DNA of 64,000 nucleotides from Thuidium tamariscinum (lineage: Eukaryota; Streptophyta; Bryopsida; Hypnales; Thuidiaceae): NCBI GenBank assembly GCA_947034885.2, contig OX344749.2, positions 14,213,501 through 14,277,500 on the forward strand, written 5' to 3'. Both the position numbers and the translations under genes were made by a program. The first letter of the stretch is position 1; the number at the start of each line of letters is the position of its first letter. Positions 46,646 to 57,868 of this stretch are shown here, piece by piece. The notes beneath the pieces are model-generated. The model was not told the origin of the DNA. It searched no databases and was given only the letters and a program-made list of their open reading frames with translations.

Positions 46646-47084
46646 CAATATCATGTCCAAATGTGCTTATTTTAGGTACTTCTACCATAGATTTGATGCT
46701 CAAAATGCCTCTAAAATATGATTTTGACCTTTTGGCCCAATTTTTGGACACTCGATTGTCACATAATGTAATGTAATGTTACATTTAAGACAAGTTAAAA
46801 CTTTTAGAGTTAAAACTTTGGCCTTCACTCTATAAAATCTCGAGTCTTGCATTTGTTATTTCTTATTCATGCAAGACATTAAATCCTACCATCAAAGGTG
46901 AGCCTAGTAGGGAAAAATTTTGAGCTCTCTACTGTAAAAGTGAAAAAAGTCCCCTATTTTGTGTCATGCTTAGGGATATTCTAGACCTCTCCCGACAAAT
47001 TTGTGGTCTGTGCTTGCAAACATGAATTCAGAATTTGCAAAAATTAAAAACTACCAGTATGTTCCGTTGAGGTAAATCCATCCT

Positions 47085-47932
47085 GCTGGGCCCACCTTCG
47101 ATGGTAGGATTTAACGTCCTCCCGTAGAGAGCAACGCCCCAAAGATCTGTGAAGGTCTCCCTTGTTTGTTTGTTTTTTGCCGAGTGCAGTGGACGGAGCC
47201 GGAGCCTCTCAGTTCTGCCCTGCGTCGCCGCTCACACTACCTTACTGTACCGGCAGATCTGCGTCCGTACTTGTGGTGGAATTCTTCCCGGCCTCACCCA
47301 GTCGCCCCCGCAGTCCCGCACTCCCGCAGGGTCCGGCCTAAAGACTACTAATCTCAGTAGGTCTTCAGGATTTATCCTGTTGTAGTACCACTCAGTTTCA
47401 GTCCAAGTCTTCATTGATGTCGACTATTGCTGGTCCGTTGAATGATCGTTGCAGAAGCGGTGCCGGGCGCTGCTCCCCATGTACTGGCCTGATGGCTGCA
47501 GACTCCAGCCAGACTGCCCCACTTTGATATCGCACTAGTTCGGCACTTCCGTCGTCGTCTGATCCACAGCTCGGACACTTCTAGCTTAGCTTGCGTGATT
47601 AGTCTGTGGTGTGTACGCTAGTTGGGGTTGCAGCCATTGTGAGTAACAAGGTTGGTGGTGTTTGTGTGAACTTGGCGACGAAACGGTCTCCTCAGTCGCG
47701 AGGGTTTGTGGATCGGTTGGAGGCCACGTTTGTGGTGGTCGAGCACCACGTTGCGGTGCCAATGGCACCTCTCGGGTGGTGACCGATCATCGCCGCCATG
47801 GCCACTCAAGGCAGGTGCTTGCATTGCGAGGATGTCCTCATGTTAGTCCTCGTCGAGGTGTAGAAACGGGTGCAGATTTGTATGTGTATATAGCCGCGGC
47901 AATCTTACAACTGAGGGATTATCGTCAACGCC
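47085..47932 (+). other. GC-rich leader and probable promoter of the kinase-like gene
   Basis: Base composition rises abruptly near 47085 and stays high to the ATG at 47933. Frames on both strands are open for 60-160 codons because of GC content, but none shows a family motif. The block most likely contains the promoter and 5' untranslated region of the downstream gene. No TATA box was assigned. Confidence 0.45.
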
Positions 47933-50212
47933 ATGGGTTGTTTTTCGACGCCCAAGAGTGGGGAGCGCACATCTGGCGTTCCGAGATACTCCACGCGCGT
48001 CTCGTCTCGTGATTCGAATTTTAGTCTCCTCTCCAACAAGCCCGTGGAGCTTCCCGATCCCCGAACTCTGCTGGAGGGCGCGAGGAAGAGTGGTGCACTC
48101 AAAGTGGTCGACGATGAGCCGGTCGCGTCTGTCTCTGATCAAGGCAAGAGCAGAGAACTGAACCACCGTGTGGGGAGGCGGACGGCATTTTCGGGTCCTC
48201 TGGTGTACAACAATGTGGCCACGGCTGATACCTCGCGCGCTTCCACCAATTACTTCTCCAGCGACGACGGGAGGAGACTCGGGACTGGATTGCGACTCCG
48301 GAGGGCTGCCAGTTTCGGAGGTCGACCGCAACCCTTGCCACTTCCTGCAGATGAGAAAACCGCCAAGAGTCCCGAGGGGGGGAAGCGGATGTATCTGCCA
48401 TTGCCTGTAGCTCCAGAGGTTGCCACTTCCGGCAGGAGTCGCACCAGCCGCACCACGAGCTCGTTCAAACTGGAGACCGTGGACACGCGGCGCGGGCGAT
48501 TGGCGACCGTGGGTGGACTGCCTCTACCTCCCCCGTCCGTGGCCAGCAAGTTGACGGCCAGTCTCCCGGCGTTCGAATTTCGTGACTTGATGCTCGCCAC
48601 GGACGACTTCGCGGCGAGCTCCTGCTTGGAGCGAGGCGCATTCGGGGCTGTGTTCAGCGCCAGGCTGAAGGATCCCTCCTCCGAGACTAATAACTACGAT
48701 GCGAAAATCGACGCCACGGTGCTTCGTCTCCCTGAGAATCCCTCGCAGGTACGCACGCATGGCCATTCTCAAAGAGTTTCTGATGTGGCGCCATAGCCAC
48801 GATCTCTTTCCCTCGTGGTACCCAATTTTGATGTTTGGTCTGTTGTTTTCAGGGTTGTTTGGAATGGAGATCCGAAGTGCAGCTGTTGGCGCAAATCTCC
48901 AGTTCGAATGTGTGCGTGGTGAAGGGGTATTGCTCCCACGAAGTGGGGCCAAGGTTGAGCACGGGAGAGAGGCGGCAGGAGCGTTTGTTGGTGTTCGAGC
49001 AGCCTTACAATGGTCCCCTCTCCGACCATCTGTTTGGCAATCGCTATTTAACGTATTTGGATTGGAGGACGAGAATTGATATTGCTCTCGGTGCCGCAAA
49101 TGGGCTGCTGTACATTCATGATCGTGCGCCGCTACAGATTGTTTACAAGGACTTTTGCGCCTCGAATGTGTTGCTGGACAGGGATTTTGCCGCGAGGTTG
49201 GCTGGTTATGGCTTGTCGGTGACCGCCACGCCTTCCTCCTCTTTCAAACCGGTAAGAAAACGGGTCCCTTTTTTTAGGGTTAGGGTTATATCGTCTCTGA
49301 CGCACTGGGAGGGCCTATGCAATGGTTCGGAAATTTAGAAAGATACCACGCTTAAACGAAGAAGGGCCGAGCGTTTTGGATGTCTACATTCCAAATAATG
49401 GATTCTGCGCGTCTCTTTTAAGTTGGTACTTGTGATTTCAGGAAGCGTGGTGTTCTATGATTTTACAGTAGGGTGTTTAGAAATTTTGAATCTGTTAGTA
49501 ATATTTAACGGAATATGCTGACAAATTTGGTAGGATTAGATGTAATGGGAAAAAGTCCTCTGAAATGTTCTATTTGGAGTAGCGACTGTTGCGATTAGGT
49601 GCTAGCTATCATAATGTGTACTTGTTTTGGTACATTAGTTGTGAATTAATGTGCTTTTGGATTAATGTGTGCGCTTTGTTTGGGTCGCAGAGCATGCTGC
49701 TCAGCCAAGCCCACGCGAAGAACAACGTCTGGAGCTTCGGAATCTTCCTGCTGGAGCTTCTCACGGGCAAGAACAGCCGAGACACAACCTACTTCGGCGA
49801 CGACAACAATTTCCTGCAGTGGGGCCGCCAGTATTTTAAGGACGAGGCGAAGCTTTTGCAGATCATCGACCCACGCATGAAGGAGCTTTGCTCTATCACT
49901 GGAGCCATGGACGTGGCAGAGTTGTTGCTGCAATGCGCGAGTAAGAACGAATCCCTGCGACCCCCCATGGCGGAGATTGTTGCGTCTCTCATGACGATCA
50001 AGGCCAAATACTGCGGCAATCCGGGGGCCTCGAGAAGTAGGAACAAGGGGGTTGCCAGTTGGGTGCTCTCGCCACGGAGAACAGAATTGCACTCTCGTGA
50101 CTTTCAGAGCTCTTTCGATTTGCAATCTTCGTCGGACGCTTCCTCCTCTTCGGAAACTGAGGATCTATTCACATCAAGAATCTCGCCTCGGGCCTTAAGA
50201 GTGGTGGTTTAG
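47933..50212 (+). CDS. RLCK-VII/PBL-like receptor-like cytoplasmic pseudokinase, three exons
   Basis: Exons are 47933-48748, 48853-49251 and 49691-50212, all phase 0 with GT-AG borders, giving 578 residues. The start MGC fits N-myristoylation and palmitoylation, so plasma-membrane attachment is likely. After a disordered N-terminus of about 210 residues the kinase fold begins (FEFRDLMLATDDF) and runs to about residue 510, with EWRSEVQLLAQI, GLLYIHD, YKDFCASNVLLD, NVWSFGIFLLELLTG and LRPPMAEI all in family order. Layout and motifs resemble RLCK-VII (PCRK/PBL type) immune-signalling kinases. Catalytic residues are lost: the ATP-binding lysine position is Leu264, the first glycine of the P-loop is Glu, the catalytic-loop lysine is Cys374, the DFG aspartate is Gly390, and the activation segment is cut to about a dozen residues without an APE motif. 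The frame is intact, so a scaffold or decoy role is plausible. This function is inferred. Confidence 0.85.
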
Positions 50213-50860
50213 TGGCAGTTCCGGAGATGTGCTATCATAACTTCTGTAGTAAAACATGTGTGATATTGAAATTTTAGTAGTTCTCACCCCCGTTTCAGAA
50301 CTGGTAATCTAGCGATAATTCTCTGTTTAATATTGTCGTGGTAGATGACGAGTAGTCCGACTTTGAGCTGCGAATTGCAGCTTGTTTGTGCATGTTTCTT
50401 TGGCAGCAAACAAGTTTCTTCGACAACGCAAGCTATGACAAGGTGTTCACGTAGGATCAATCTTAGTGTTTTGTAGCTTTGGGTTAGATGTAGCCATTTT
50501 GTAGCGTGAGTCTGTACAGGATTAGATTTGAAGAATGTTCCAATTGAAATGTCAGTGGAGATTTTCTGGTAGTCAACATGCTACGACATGCGAACCAAAA
50601 AACGATGGCATATCGGATATTGACATGCATGTGTGCAGTGTTGAACGTTGGTAAAGAGAAATTAGCGATTGTTGTTTGTGCTTCCATGAAATCCTTCGTG
50701 AATCCTCAGTAAGAGGCACGATCCTCACTGATTGATAAATTCAAACAGTCACATTCAAAATCTATGAATGTGGTTGTGTATGGCCATCTACCTCAATTAT
50801 ACAAGACAACAAATTCTTTTCTGGGAACGATGGGCACCAACATCCATCTCTTGCTTACAC
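50213..50860 (+). other. 3' flank of the kinase-like gene
   Basis: Intermediate base composition follows the stop for about 500 bases and then declines, consistent with a 3' untranslated region and flank. No other feature is recognised. Confidence 0.4.
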
Positions 50861-51476
50861 CCCTAGATGCCCGAGGCACCAGATGCAAAAGTTTAAAGTT
50901 AAAGAAATCCTAACCAAGTTTATTCTTTTAGTAGTTTACATTTTTGGAAGTTTCCTAATTGAAGTCTTGCTTACGCAAAAAAATCGGATCTTGAAAATGA
51001 TTGATTATGATTTTTCCATTCAAGGTCCATTGCAATCTTGACCTTCCATTGTATTAAGGGCTCTTGGAAATGAGACTCAAACACACTAGGCCTTGGTGAA
51101 AAATCACATTAAAAATTTATTTAAAAAATTGTAGAGTTGATTTTTAGAAGCCATAAATTGATTGGGCTTTTGCATGTTTGGCCCTTTAACCTTATTTTTT
51201 TTGTTGTATCAACTATTTTAGATTTGACATGTGAAAAAAAGATTGAAAGACTCCAAGTCACTTTTGTAGTTTTAACACCTTCACAATCAAATGTTATAAT
51301 CTTTCAATCCATAAGTGATATCATTGGGTTTTCTGTTCCTAAATGATTTCTTACATCTTGAATTTGAATTTGCAGTGACATTTCAAAAAAATTAATGAAG
51401 CTTACCAAAATGTTGACTTTTAGTTCAATTAAGAGCAAATTCCTAGAAGCTCAAAAAAGGCCTTGGGCGTTTAGGG
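50861..51476. mobile_element. piggyBac-type MITE, diverged (copy 4)
   Basis: The left end ACCCCTAGATGCCCGAGGC and the right end, read on the opposite strand, CCCCTAAACGCCCAAGGCC are inverted repeats that resemble the CCCCTAAAGG termini of the other TTAA-flanked MITEs. The flanks are TTAC on the left and TTAT on the right, each one base away from TTAA, as expected for an old insertion. The interior is non-coding. Confidence 0.55.
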
Positions 51477-51846
51477 GTTATACATGGTACTATTGCATCC
51501 AACACATCTAATTCTCATAGATCAGAACTTGGACGTATTGAGCCATTACAGTTTTGAAACATTGCTCCATAACTAAGAAGCTCTAGTATCTCATAATGAT
51601 CTACGGCGCCCTGGACATTTCATTCGCCTGAAAGCCACTGAACTTTTGGATTAACATTGAGTAATGTAAGTAACAAATTTGTATTAGAAGCTTACTCTGG
51701 CAGAGGTGTACACAATTCACGTTGATAAAATTCACTTAACTCATCACATAATCTCCACCAAGGATGGAGGCAATGCCAAACAATCAGAAAATCTACCCAT
51801 GTTGATACTGATCTCAAAATATATCATCCTACTATACCGCCACAGA

Positions 51847-54116
51847 TCAAGCAGCTGACTCCAGCTCAACGCTGTTGTTACTTGGGTGACCAAGGCCGTC
51901 CTCTGTTCTCAGTTGTGCGGAGACATCATCGATTGCAGTATTTAGCTGGGCTATCTTCTCATTCAGGGTCTGCCGTGTTTTCTGCAGACCTCAGGATTCA
52001 ACTGTGAGGTCTTCATACAAGATATTACGAATCCATGCAAAAGATATCGGAACAATGACTCCGGCACTTCTCGAAATATAATCACCTCGTCATCTATTTT
52101 CTGAAACCACATGAACAAGTCGCCTACTCTCACATTGGCAAATAGCAGCTACAAAAGATTCCCTGCTGTTCGAGCACGAGAGGCCTCTGCGAATGTATAG
52201 ATACTACTGCTTCGCGTCAGTATTTCATACCGTAAACCCAAGCTGAACATACTGATTGCCAGGTATACCCAACCCTATCTGATGACAGTGCCTTAAGGGT
52301 ACAAATGGCCTCTAAATGCACCCTCACATGACAGGATAATGTCAGGATATCCAGGGAATGTGCAAATGAAGAGAGTACCAATAGAGTATTGAATTTAGTG
52401 GAATTCAAACATACTGATAGGCCTGGCGGTACTGACATCAACGAGGCACTATATTATTCGAAAACTTAGAGAAGGCGCTCGATGAAACTCATGTTACAAT
52501 AGTAGTAGCATATAGACGCATCATCTTACCATTCACAGTAAACAAGTTAACAACTGATAAAGGACACCACACCACACCTACGTGTGCTGAGGGAGTAAGA
52601 ATTTTGTGAGAGCCCACCTCAAGACCTTCATCATCTTCGAGGAAACGTGCGGGCCTCTTAGTTGCAGCCCCTTCTTTCACATTATCCCCATCTTCCAGGG
52701 TCTTGGAGATCTGGCGTTTGGACACGATGTTCAAGTCCTCATGTCATGCTGCTCTACTACTTAGACAAAACCTGATAAATAAGTCACTTCTAGAAGAATC
52801 TTCGTTGAAGATGACCTCAGACTAATATTTGTTGAGGACGTTATCAAGTCAAGTCTCAAGTTCGCTTCGCAATTGATGGACCAGGTCGGCAATCAAAGAG
52901 TCATTCATTCAGATCTCATTTAAGGGAGCCGTACTCGCATTACACAACAAAGTAAATAAGGGTTTCTACCTGTGGTGCAAGAATGTAACCCAAGGCACCA
53001 AAGACAGCTCCACCCAGTAAAAACCCAGCCAGGAAGTCACCTCCACCACCTCCGCGCCTGTCACTATACCATTGTCAAAAAAATCAAGATCCAGTACCTA
53101 AAGCCATTTGATTCAGAAGCACGCCTTTCCTATTCGATAAATTTCCCTCAAAAAACAACAACTGAAATTCATAACCCGTTTCCAAGTCCATGAATTCAAT
53201 TACCTGTAATCGGCGGACACCAAAGCTCGCCGACCAGAGACATGAGATGGCCAAGTACGTGCCTGTGAGATCTTCACTGACGTTCTTTGAAAAGCAGTGG
53301 TACCTGAAATCCACCAAATTTCCCATCACCAGTGCTGCAACATCGTCTGCAATTCATGCAATCTTACTGCAAGTGAAAGCCAAAGTCGGTTCATTGCCAA
53401 GAAGAGAATTAGGGTTTTGATCTCGACAACCCAGAAGTTTCCTCCCATCTCCAGTACCTGAACCTCATCTCTAGGTACCAGCCTAACTGAAAGAATAAAC
53501 CTCAAACCACGAATTACATCATCAAATCGACAATCCAATACACCCCAAACTAATCGAGGTAAAAGAATCTACACCCAAATGCCCTTCTGAAATACGCGCT
53601 CAAGACATTCAAGTAAAATCTTCACAAATGTATATCTAATTGCATCCCTCAATCTGAATTTCAATGTTGAAAGCATCGTCTCATGCTATTCAGCCTTCCA
53701 CTCGCGCACATCATGCACTAAATCTCCATGGAAGAAAGAAACCACTCATCCAATGTGAACCTTGTAATACACAAGTCACAGTGCAAAACTAAGCCAGCCC
53801 AGTGATTTTCCAAAAAGAATGCACAATGGATACCACCAAACATAATGAATCGAACAGAGCAATTCTTGCTAGAATGGAATCCTACCAAACCAACAAAACT
53901 ACAATGCCACGAACGGCGAGTCTCATCAGCGAACGAACGTGAGGACGCCCCCGGGTTGCAATTGGGGAGAGGATTGCATACCAGGAGATGCAAACCCTAA
54001 ACCCCAAAGCCAAGAATTCCAATTGGGAGAAGAAATCAAAATGCACACAAACCTGCGAGGGCCAGAGCCGGCGCTCTTGCTGCGCACGGAGAGTGCAACG
54101 CTGGAGCTGGAGCCAT
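51847..54116 (-). CDS. conserved plastid inner-envelope-type protein, five exons
   Basis: Five minus-strand exons join into a 161-residue protein: 54053-54116, 53204-53303, 52970-53063, 52618-52710 and 51847-51981. All borders are GT-AG and all phases agree (one, two, zero, zero). Residues 1 to about 50 are rich in Ala, Ser, Thr and Arg, typical of a chloroplast transit peptide. Then comes a glycine run, and a hydrophobic segment DFLAGFLLGGAVFGALGYIL, probably one membrane span, followed by APQISK. After a charged stretch comes KTRQTLNEKIAQLNTAIDDV, a coiled-coil-like helix. This order matches a small plant-conserved family that I associate from memory with Arabidopsis AT1G42960, described as a chloroplast inner-envelope protein; its biochemical role is not known. 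The ATG at 54116 has a good context and no competing start. Each exon is short, so simple ORF finding misses the gene. No disruption is seen. Confidence 0.85.
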
Positions 54117-54571
54117 GGTAGAAGGAATTCGAAAGACAAAACGGATGAGAGAATAACGAAGGAAAGCAAGAAATCTGTATTGAGTTAACTTAACGGGAGT
54201 TCTTCAGCTCCTGTTTTGTTGGTTCAGAGTTCCGTCCTGTGTTTTTTGTTTGTTTTTGGAAACGTACGGCCTTCAAGGGCCACAGCCGACACAACAACCA
54301 AGGCAACTAGGCACAAACCGCACAATAGTCCGAGAATTGCACACCTTGGGTATCTCCGTCACGAGGCAAGTGGAGGAACACCAACCTTCTCTTGTGAGCC
54401 AGCATAAAGAGACTTTATGTCAGTAATGTCAATATGGGAAGTTGAATTGGGAATCTTATGGATTTCAATGGAAGTTCCTACCACCCATCCCATCACCTTG
54501 GGTAGTTTAAGGCCATTGCGGACTAAGTTCTATCCTATTCTACTATCATTAGAAAGTGCTGCATATTATAC
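54117..54571 (-). other. upstream region of the plastid-protein gene
   Basis: About 450 bases of intermediate composition lie between the start codon and the nearest MITE. It should hold the promoter and 5' leader. No motif was assigned. The MITE at 54576 lies only about 460 bases from the start codon. Confidence 0.4.
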
Positions 54572-54575
54572 TTAA

Positions 54576-55148
54576 CCCCCAAGTGTCTAGATTCATCTCC
54601 AAGATGGACAATTTTTAAAAAATCATCATAAAGTATTATTTTGAAGAATATTTTGGAATTTAAGATAGGAATAAAAGTTGTAGAGTTTGAGTTTGAGATT
54701 TTATCCATGTAGTTAGATTCACCAATGCTATCACCAATTTTTTTCTATAAATTTTGAAAGGAAAATTTTTAAAAATTCTTCTAAAATTAAAATTCAAGTA
54801 GAAGCAATTTTTTGAATAAATTTGGTTCGAATGGGTTTGAAATGAGGTTGTCTTGACATGGTAATTTTTTGAAATTTTTGTATTCTTTGATTCTATGACC
54901 TCATTATTGCAATTCAAGGTTTGAACTAGAGTCAATGCAATTTTGGCTTGGTCAACCACTTGACATACTTTCACATTTGTAGTTTTAGAAAAATATGTAC
55001 TCTAATAACACCAAATCCAATCTTTAGATAGGACAAAAACTTCATAAAGTATATCAGTAAGAATTAAGATGATTTTTATTTATATTGTAATGCGAAAAAA
55101 ATCTCATTTTCAATGCCTACATTGTCTAGAAACTGGACATTAAAGGGG
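54576..55148. mobile_element. piggyBac-type MITE with TTAA target duplication (copy 3)
   Basis: TTAA borders stand at 54572-54575 and 55149-55152. The left end is CCCCCAAGTGTCTAG; the right end, read on the opposite strand, is CCCCTTTAATGTCCAG. The 573-base interior is AT-rich and non-coding. The minus-strand frame inside it is motif-free. Confidence 0.7.
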
Positions 55149-55152
55149 TTAA

Positions 55153-56470
55153 TCCTAGGACACTAGCCTATCATATACTAGGGTCAATTTTGTTAAAAAA
55201 GTAACTCAATATATAATGAAATATGACATCTAATGAAATTTTTAGAAATTATCACTGTGTGGCATAATCAAATAGTGTAAGAAACATTAATGAAAATAAT
55301 CTTAATCTTCTAAAAATCCACAAAGTCAAAGCTATGAGTATTGGTAAAGCTACAAATATTTGTACAACCTTGAATACCAGATAAATTGTGAGTACTACTA
55401 AAGGTCGCAAAGTGTTTTAACTTTTGTAAAATGAACTTTTAGAAATTATAAATCAAGTTAGTGAATAAAAATTTAACCAAAAAGAAAATGATTTAGCATG
55501 CATGGGTCCTAATAAATTTGCTCCCATTGTAGGGTATGACATAAATAGTTACTCTCAAACAATTTGATTTGAAGATCAATAGTTGCATTCTTCATTTCTA
55601 TATTGATTTGGAAAGTCATCCATCAAACACTTCAAGACTTCCACATTGGTACCATACGAATTTGAACACTTTTGTAATATGTTCTACTAGTGAGGGAAAA
55701 ATTAGCATCATTTAGAAAAGTAGTTTCACAACAATTTTTTTAATAGAAGTAGATACAATATATAAATATTTCAACCTTTACTAAACTACAAAAGAGTGAG
55801 ATTTTCCTAAATATGCCATGTCATATGCATTATTAGGACAACTCATTGTTGTCCTAAATGCTCAAACTAATGATAATAAAATCATTGTTAAAAAATCATA
55901 ATAAGTAATTGTACTTACTTTGATATTAAATCTATAATTAATTCATATATTGTATAGAGCATTCTTTCTTCTTTCCATTATAAGAGAAAAAATACTATGG
56001 ATTCTTTACGAGTTTGGTATATTTAAAGTTTGTTGTTCATCTTCTATTTAACATCAAGTAGCCTCAACAAGAGCCTCTTCAATCCAATTAGTATATTGAC
56101 CCCCTAATGAGCTTGTAACATTTAAGTGGTTCATATTAAAATTTGAAATTTCTCTCATTGGAAGCACATTCCAAAAGTACTTTGAATTGGTACAAGAAAA
56201 TTCAAATTTTGATATCGGCCAAAAAAATAAAAAAATGCTTCAAAAACTTGCAAAGAGTGTCCCTAGTCCACTTCAAAATTTGTCCCTCCAAATGGAATTT
56301 GTAAACTTTTGACTAGCTCAAAATTAGATCTTTGAATTTTTTTTCATTCAAAGTGCATTCAAAAGTACTTAATGCAGTAGTATTAGAAAACTCAGATTTT
56401 AACATTTGACAATGCAAATGAACCAATTGAAAGTTAGCTAAAACACAAAAATTATAGAAGAGTTGGCAAA
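55153..56470. other. AT-rich non-coding stretch
   Basis: No gene or element is recognised. Confidence 0.5.
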
Positions 56471-56793
56471 CATTAGATGTTTTCTTGAAGTTCTAGGAGA
56501 TTGTTTTATGGGTGTTCTCGAAAATTGTTCCTTATACAATCAACTAGCCATTATTGGTCTAATTTTTTGAATTTAAGAAAAAAATTAAAAATTTCAAGTT
56601 GTATAAAAGAACTAAGAATTGATTAAAAAAATATTTTAAAAATATTTAATAATTAATTTCAAAAATTAATTAATTAATATTGTCTAATGTGGCTACATTA
56701 GATGGCTTATGTTGTAGAGTTTCCAACATTCCCAAAGCATTCCCATAGTCCAGGAATTTGCAATCTTGTAGAGACTCCAAAAAACATCTAATG
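56471..56793 (+). mobile_element. TIR element, CATTAGATG-type family (copy 4, uninterrupted)
   Basis: It starts CATTAGATGTTTTCTTG and ends CCAAAAAACATCTAATG, with inverted ends that extend by three further bases into AAA/TTT. At 323 bases it is the compact form of the family. It shows the uninterrupted versions of the site occupied by the CACTA MITE in copy 2 (GTTGTAGAGTTTCC) and of the AT-rich region occupied by the piggyBac-type MITE in copy 3. Confidence 0.75.
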
Positions 56794-57868
56794 TTTCGAC
56801 TGCAATGCACTTTAGTAAATATGAGTTGCCAAGACCTCTATATTTTTTGTTTTCTAGCTAGGTTTCAAGCAATTTATTTCACTATCACTACTAGAATGCT
56901 AGGCCCTATTCAACAGATTTTGACCACACAAATGTTAATTCGGATGATTTTCACTGCTGAAAGGGCAAAATCTGCCAGGAGAGTACCACGAACCAACAGA
57001 CATTGTTACAACATAGACTTTAGTTGATGATGAAAATGTAGTGACAAAAATAGTCCAACAGGGTATGGAAAAAACAAACACGTCTGTTTTACCAAACACC
57101 TTCCTGTCTCAGTAAAACCACTTACCTTATTATTGCGAATTTACTAACCATGTGACTAATACCAATATAGTAAGTTTTTTTCAGGGTTCAGGTTCAGAAT
57201 TTCCACATTAAATGCAAGCGTTCTTAAAATTATGGAAGTATGTATTCTTTTTTTAATCAACCTCACTTCATATAATTTGTGGATGAAATTGACTTACGTA
57301 CATCCAACAATTCAGCCCAAAACATCTTCTGTAGCAGAAACACAGAGAGCTCCATACATAACCCTTTTTTGTTTACAGGAACTAGTAAGACGGTAAATCA
57401 GTTACTCTTGCTATATGTACTAATGCTTCCATACATCTCAGACTGTCCGTGCAGCTCTTCATTGACAACACAAATTCTGCAAAGCACTGTAATAGTAGGA
57501 ATTTTATTCCACACCGTCCCCAATAACTTGAAGGAATAATATAAGAGTTAACCACAATTTCCTACACAGCATATCCTTCCATTCCGAAGACTCTATCACT
57601 GAAATTCCCTCCCTTCACATTCTGCATAAATCACCGCATCACCTGCCAATTACTGCCCTCACTTACTGAAGGTAAATTGAAATACCTAACTCCACTGCTA
57701 TTCTGAACCCTCCCCCTTAATGATATTCAGACGTCCCCTGAGGCGTTGCCTACCTTCACCTAGCCCTTGATTTCATCCAAACAATGAAGACATAGAACAA
57801 CACATACGCTTGTCAAAGTTTGACATCCAAATCCTACTTCTGAAAATCAAATAACACGACCTAAGGAT

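Noticed and set aside
47662..48331. Overlapping frames in the leader of the kinase-like gene
   Set aside because: They are open because of high GC content. None carries a family motif and they conflict with the well-supported frame from 47933.
48524..49099. Long minus-strand frames across the kinase exons
   Set aside because: They are shadows of GC-rich coding sequence on the plus strand, show no motif and ignore the splice structure.
49266..49285. Telomere-like TTTAGGGTTAGGGTT in intron 2 of the kinase-like gene
   Set aside because: Only about two units are present. Short matches like this are common in plant introns and are not evidence for an interstitial telomere.
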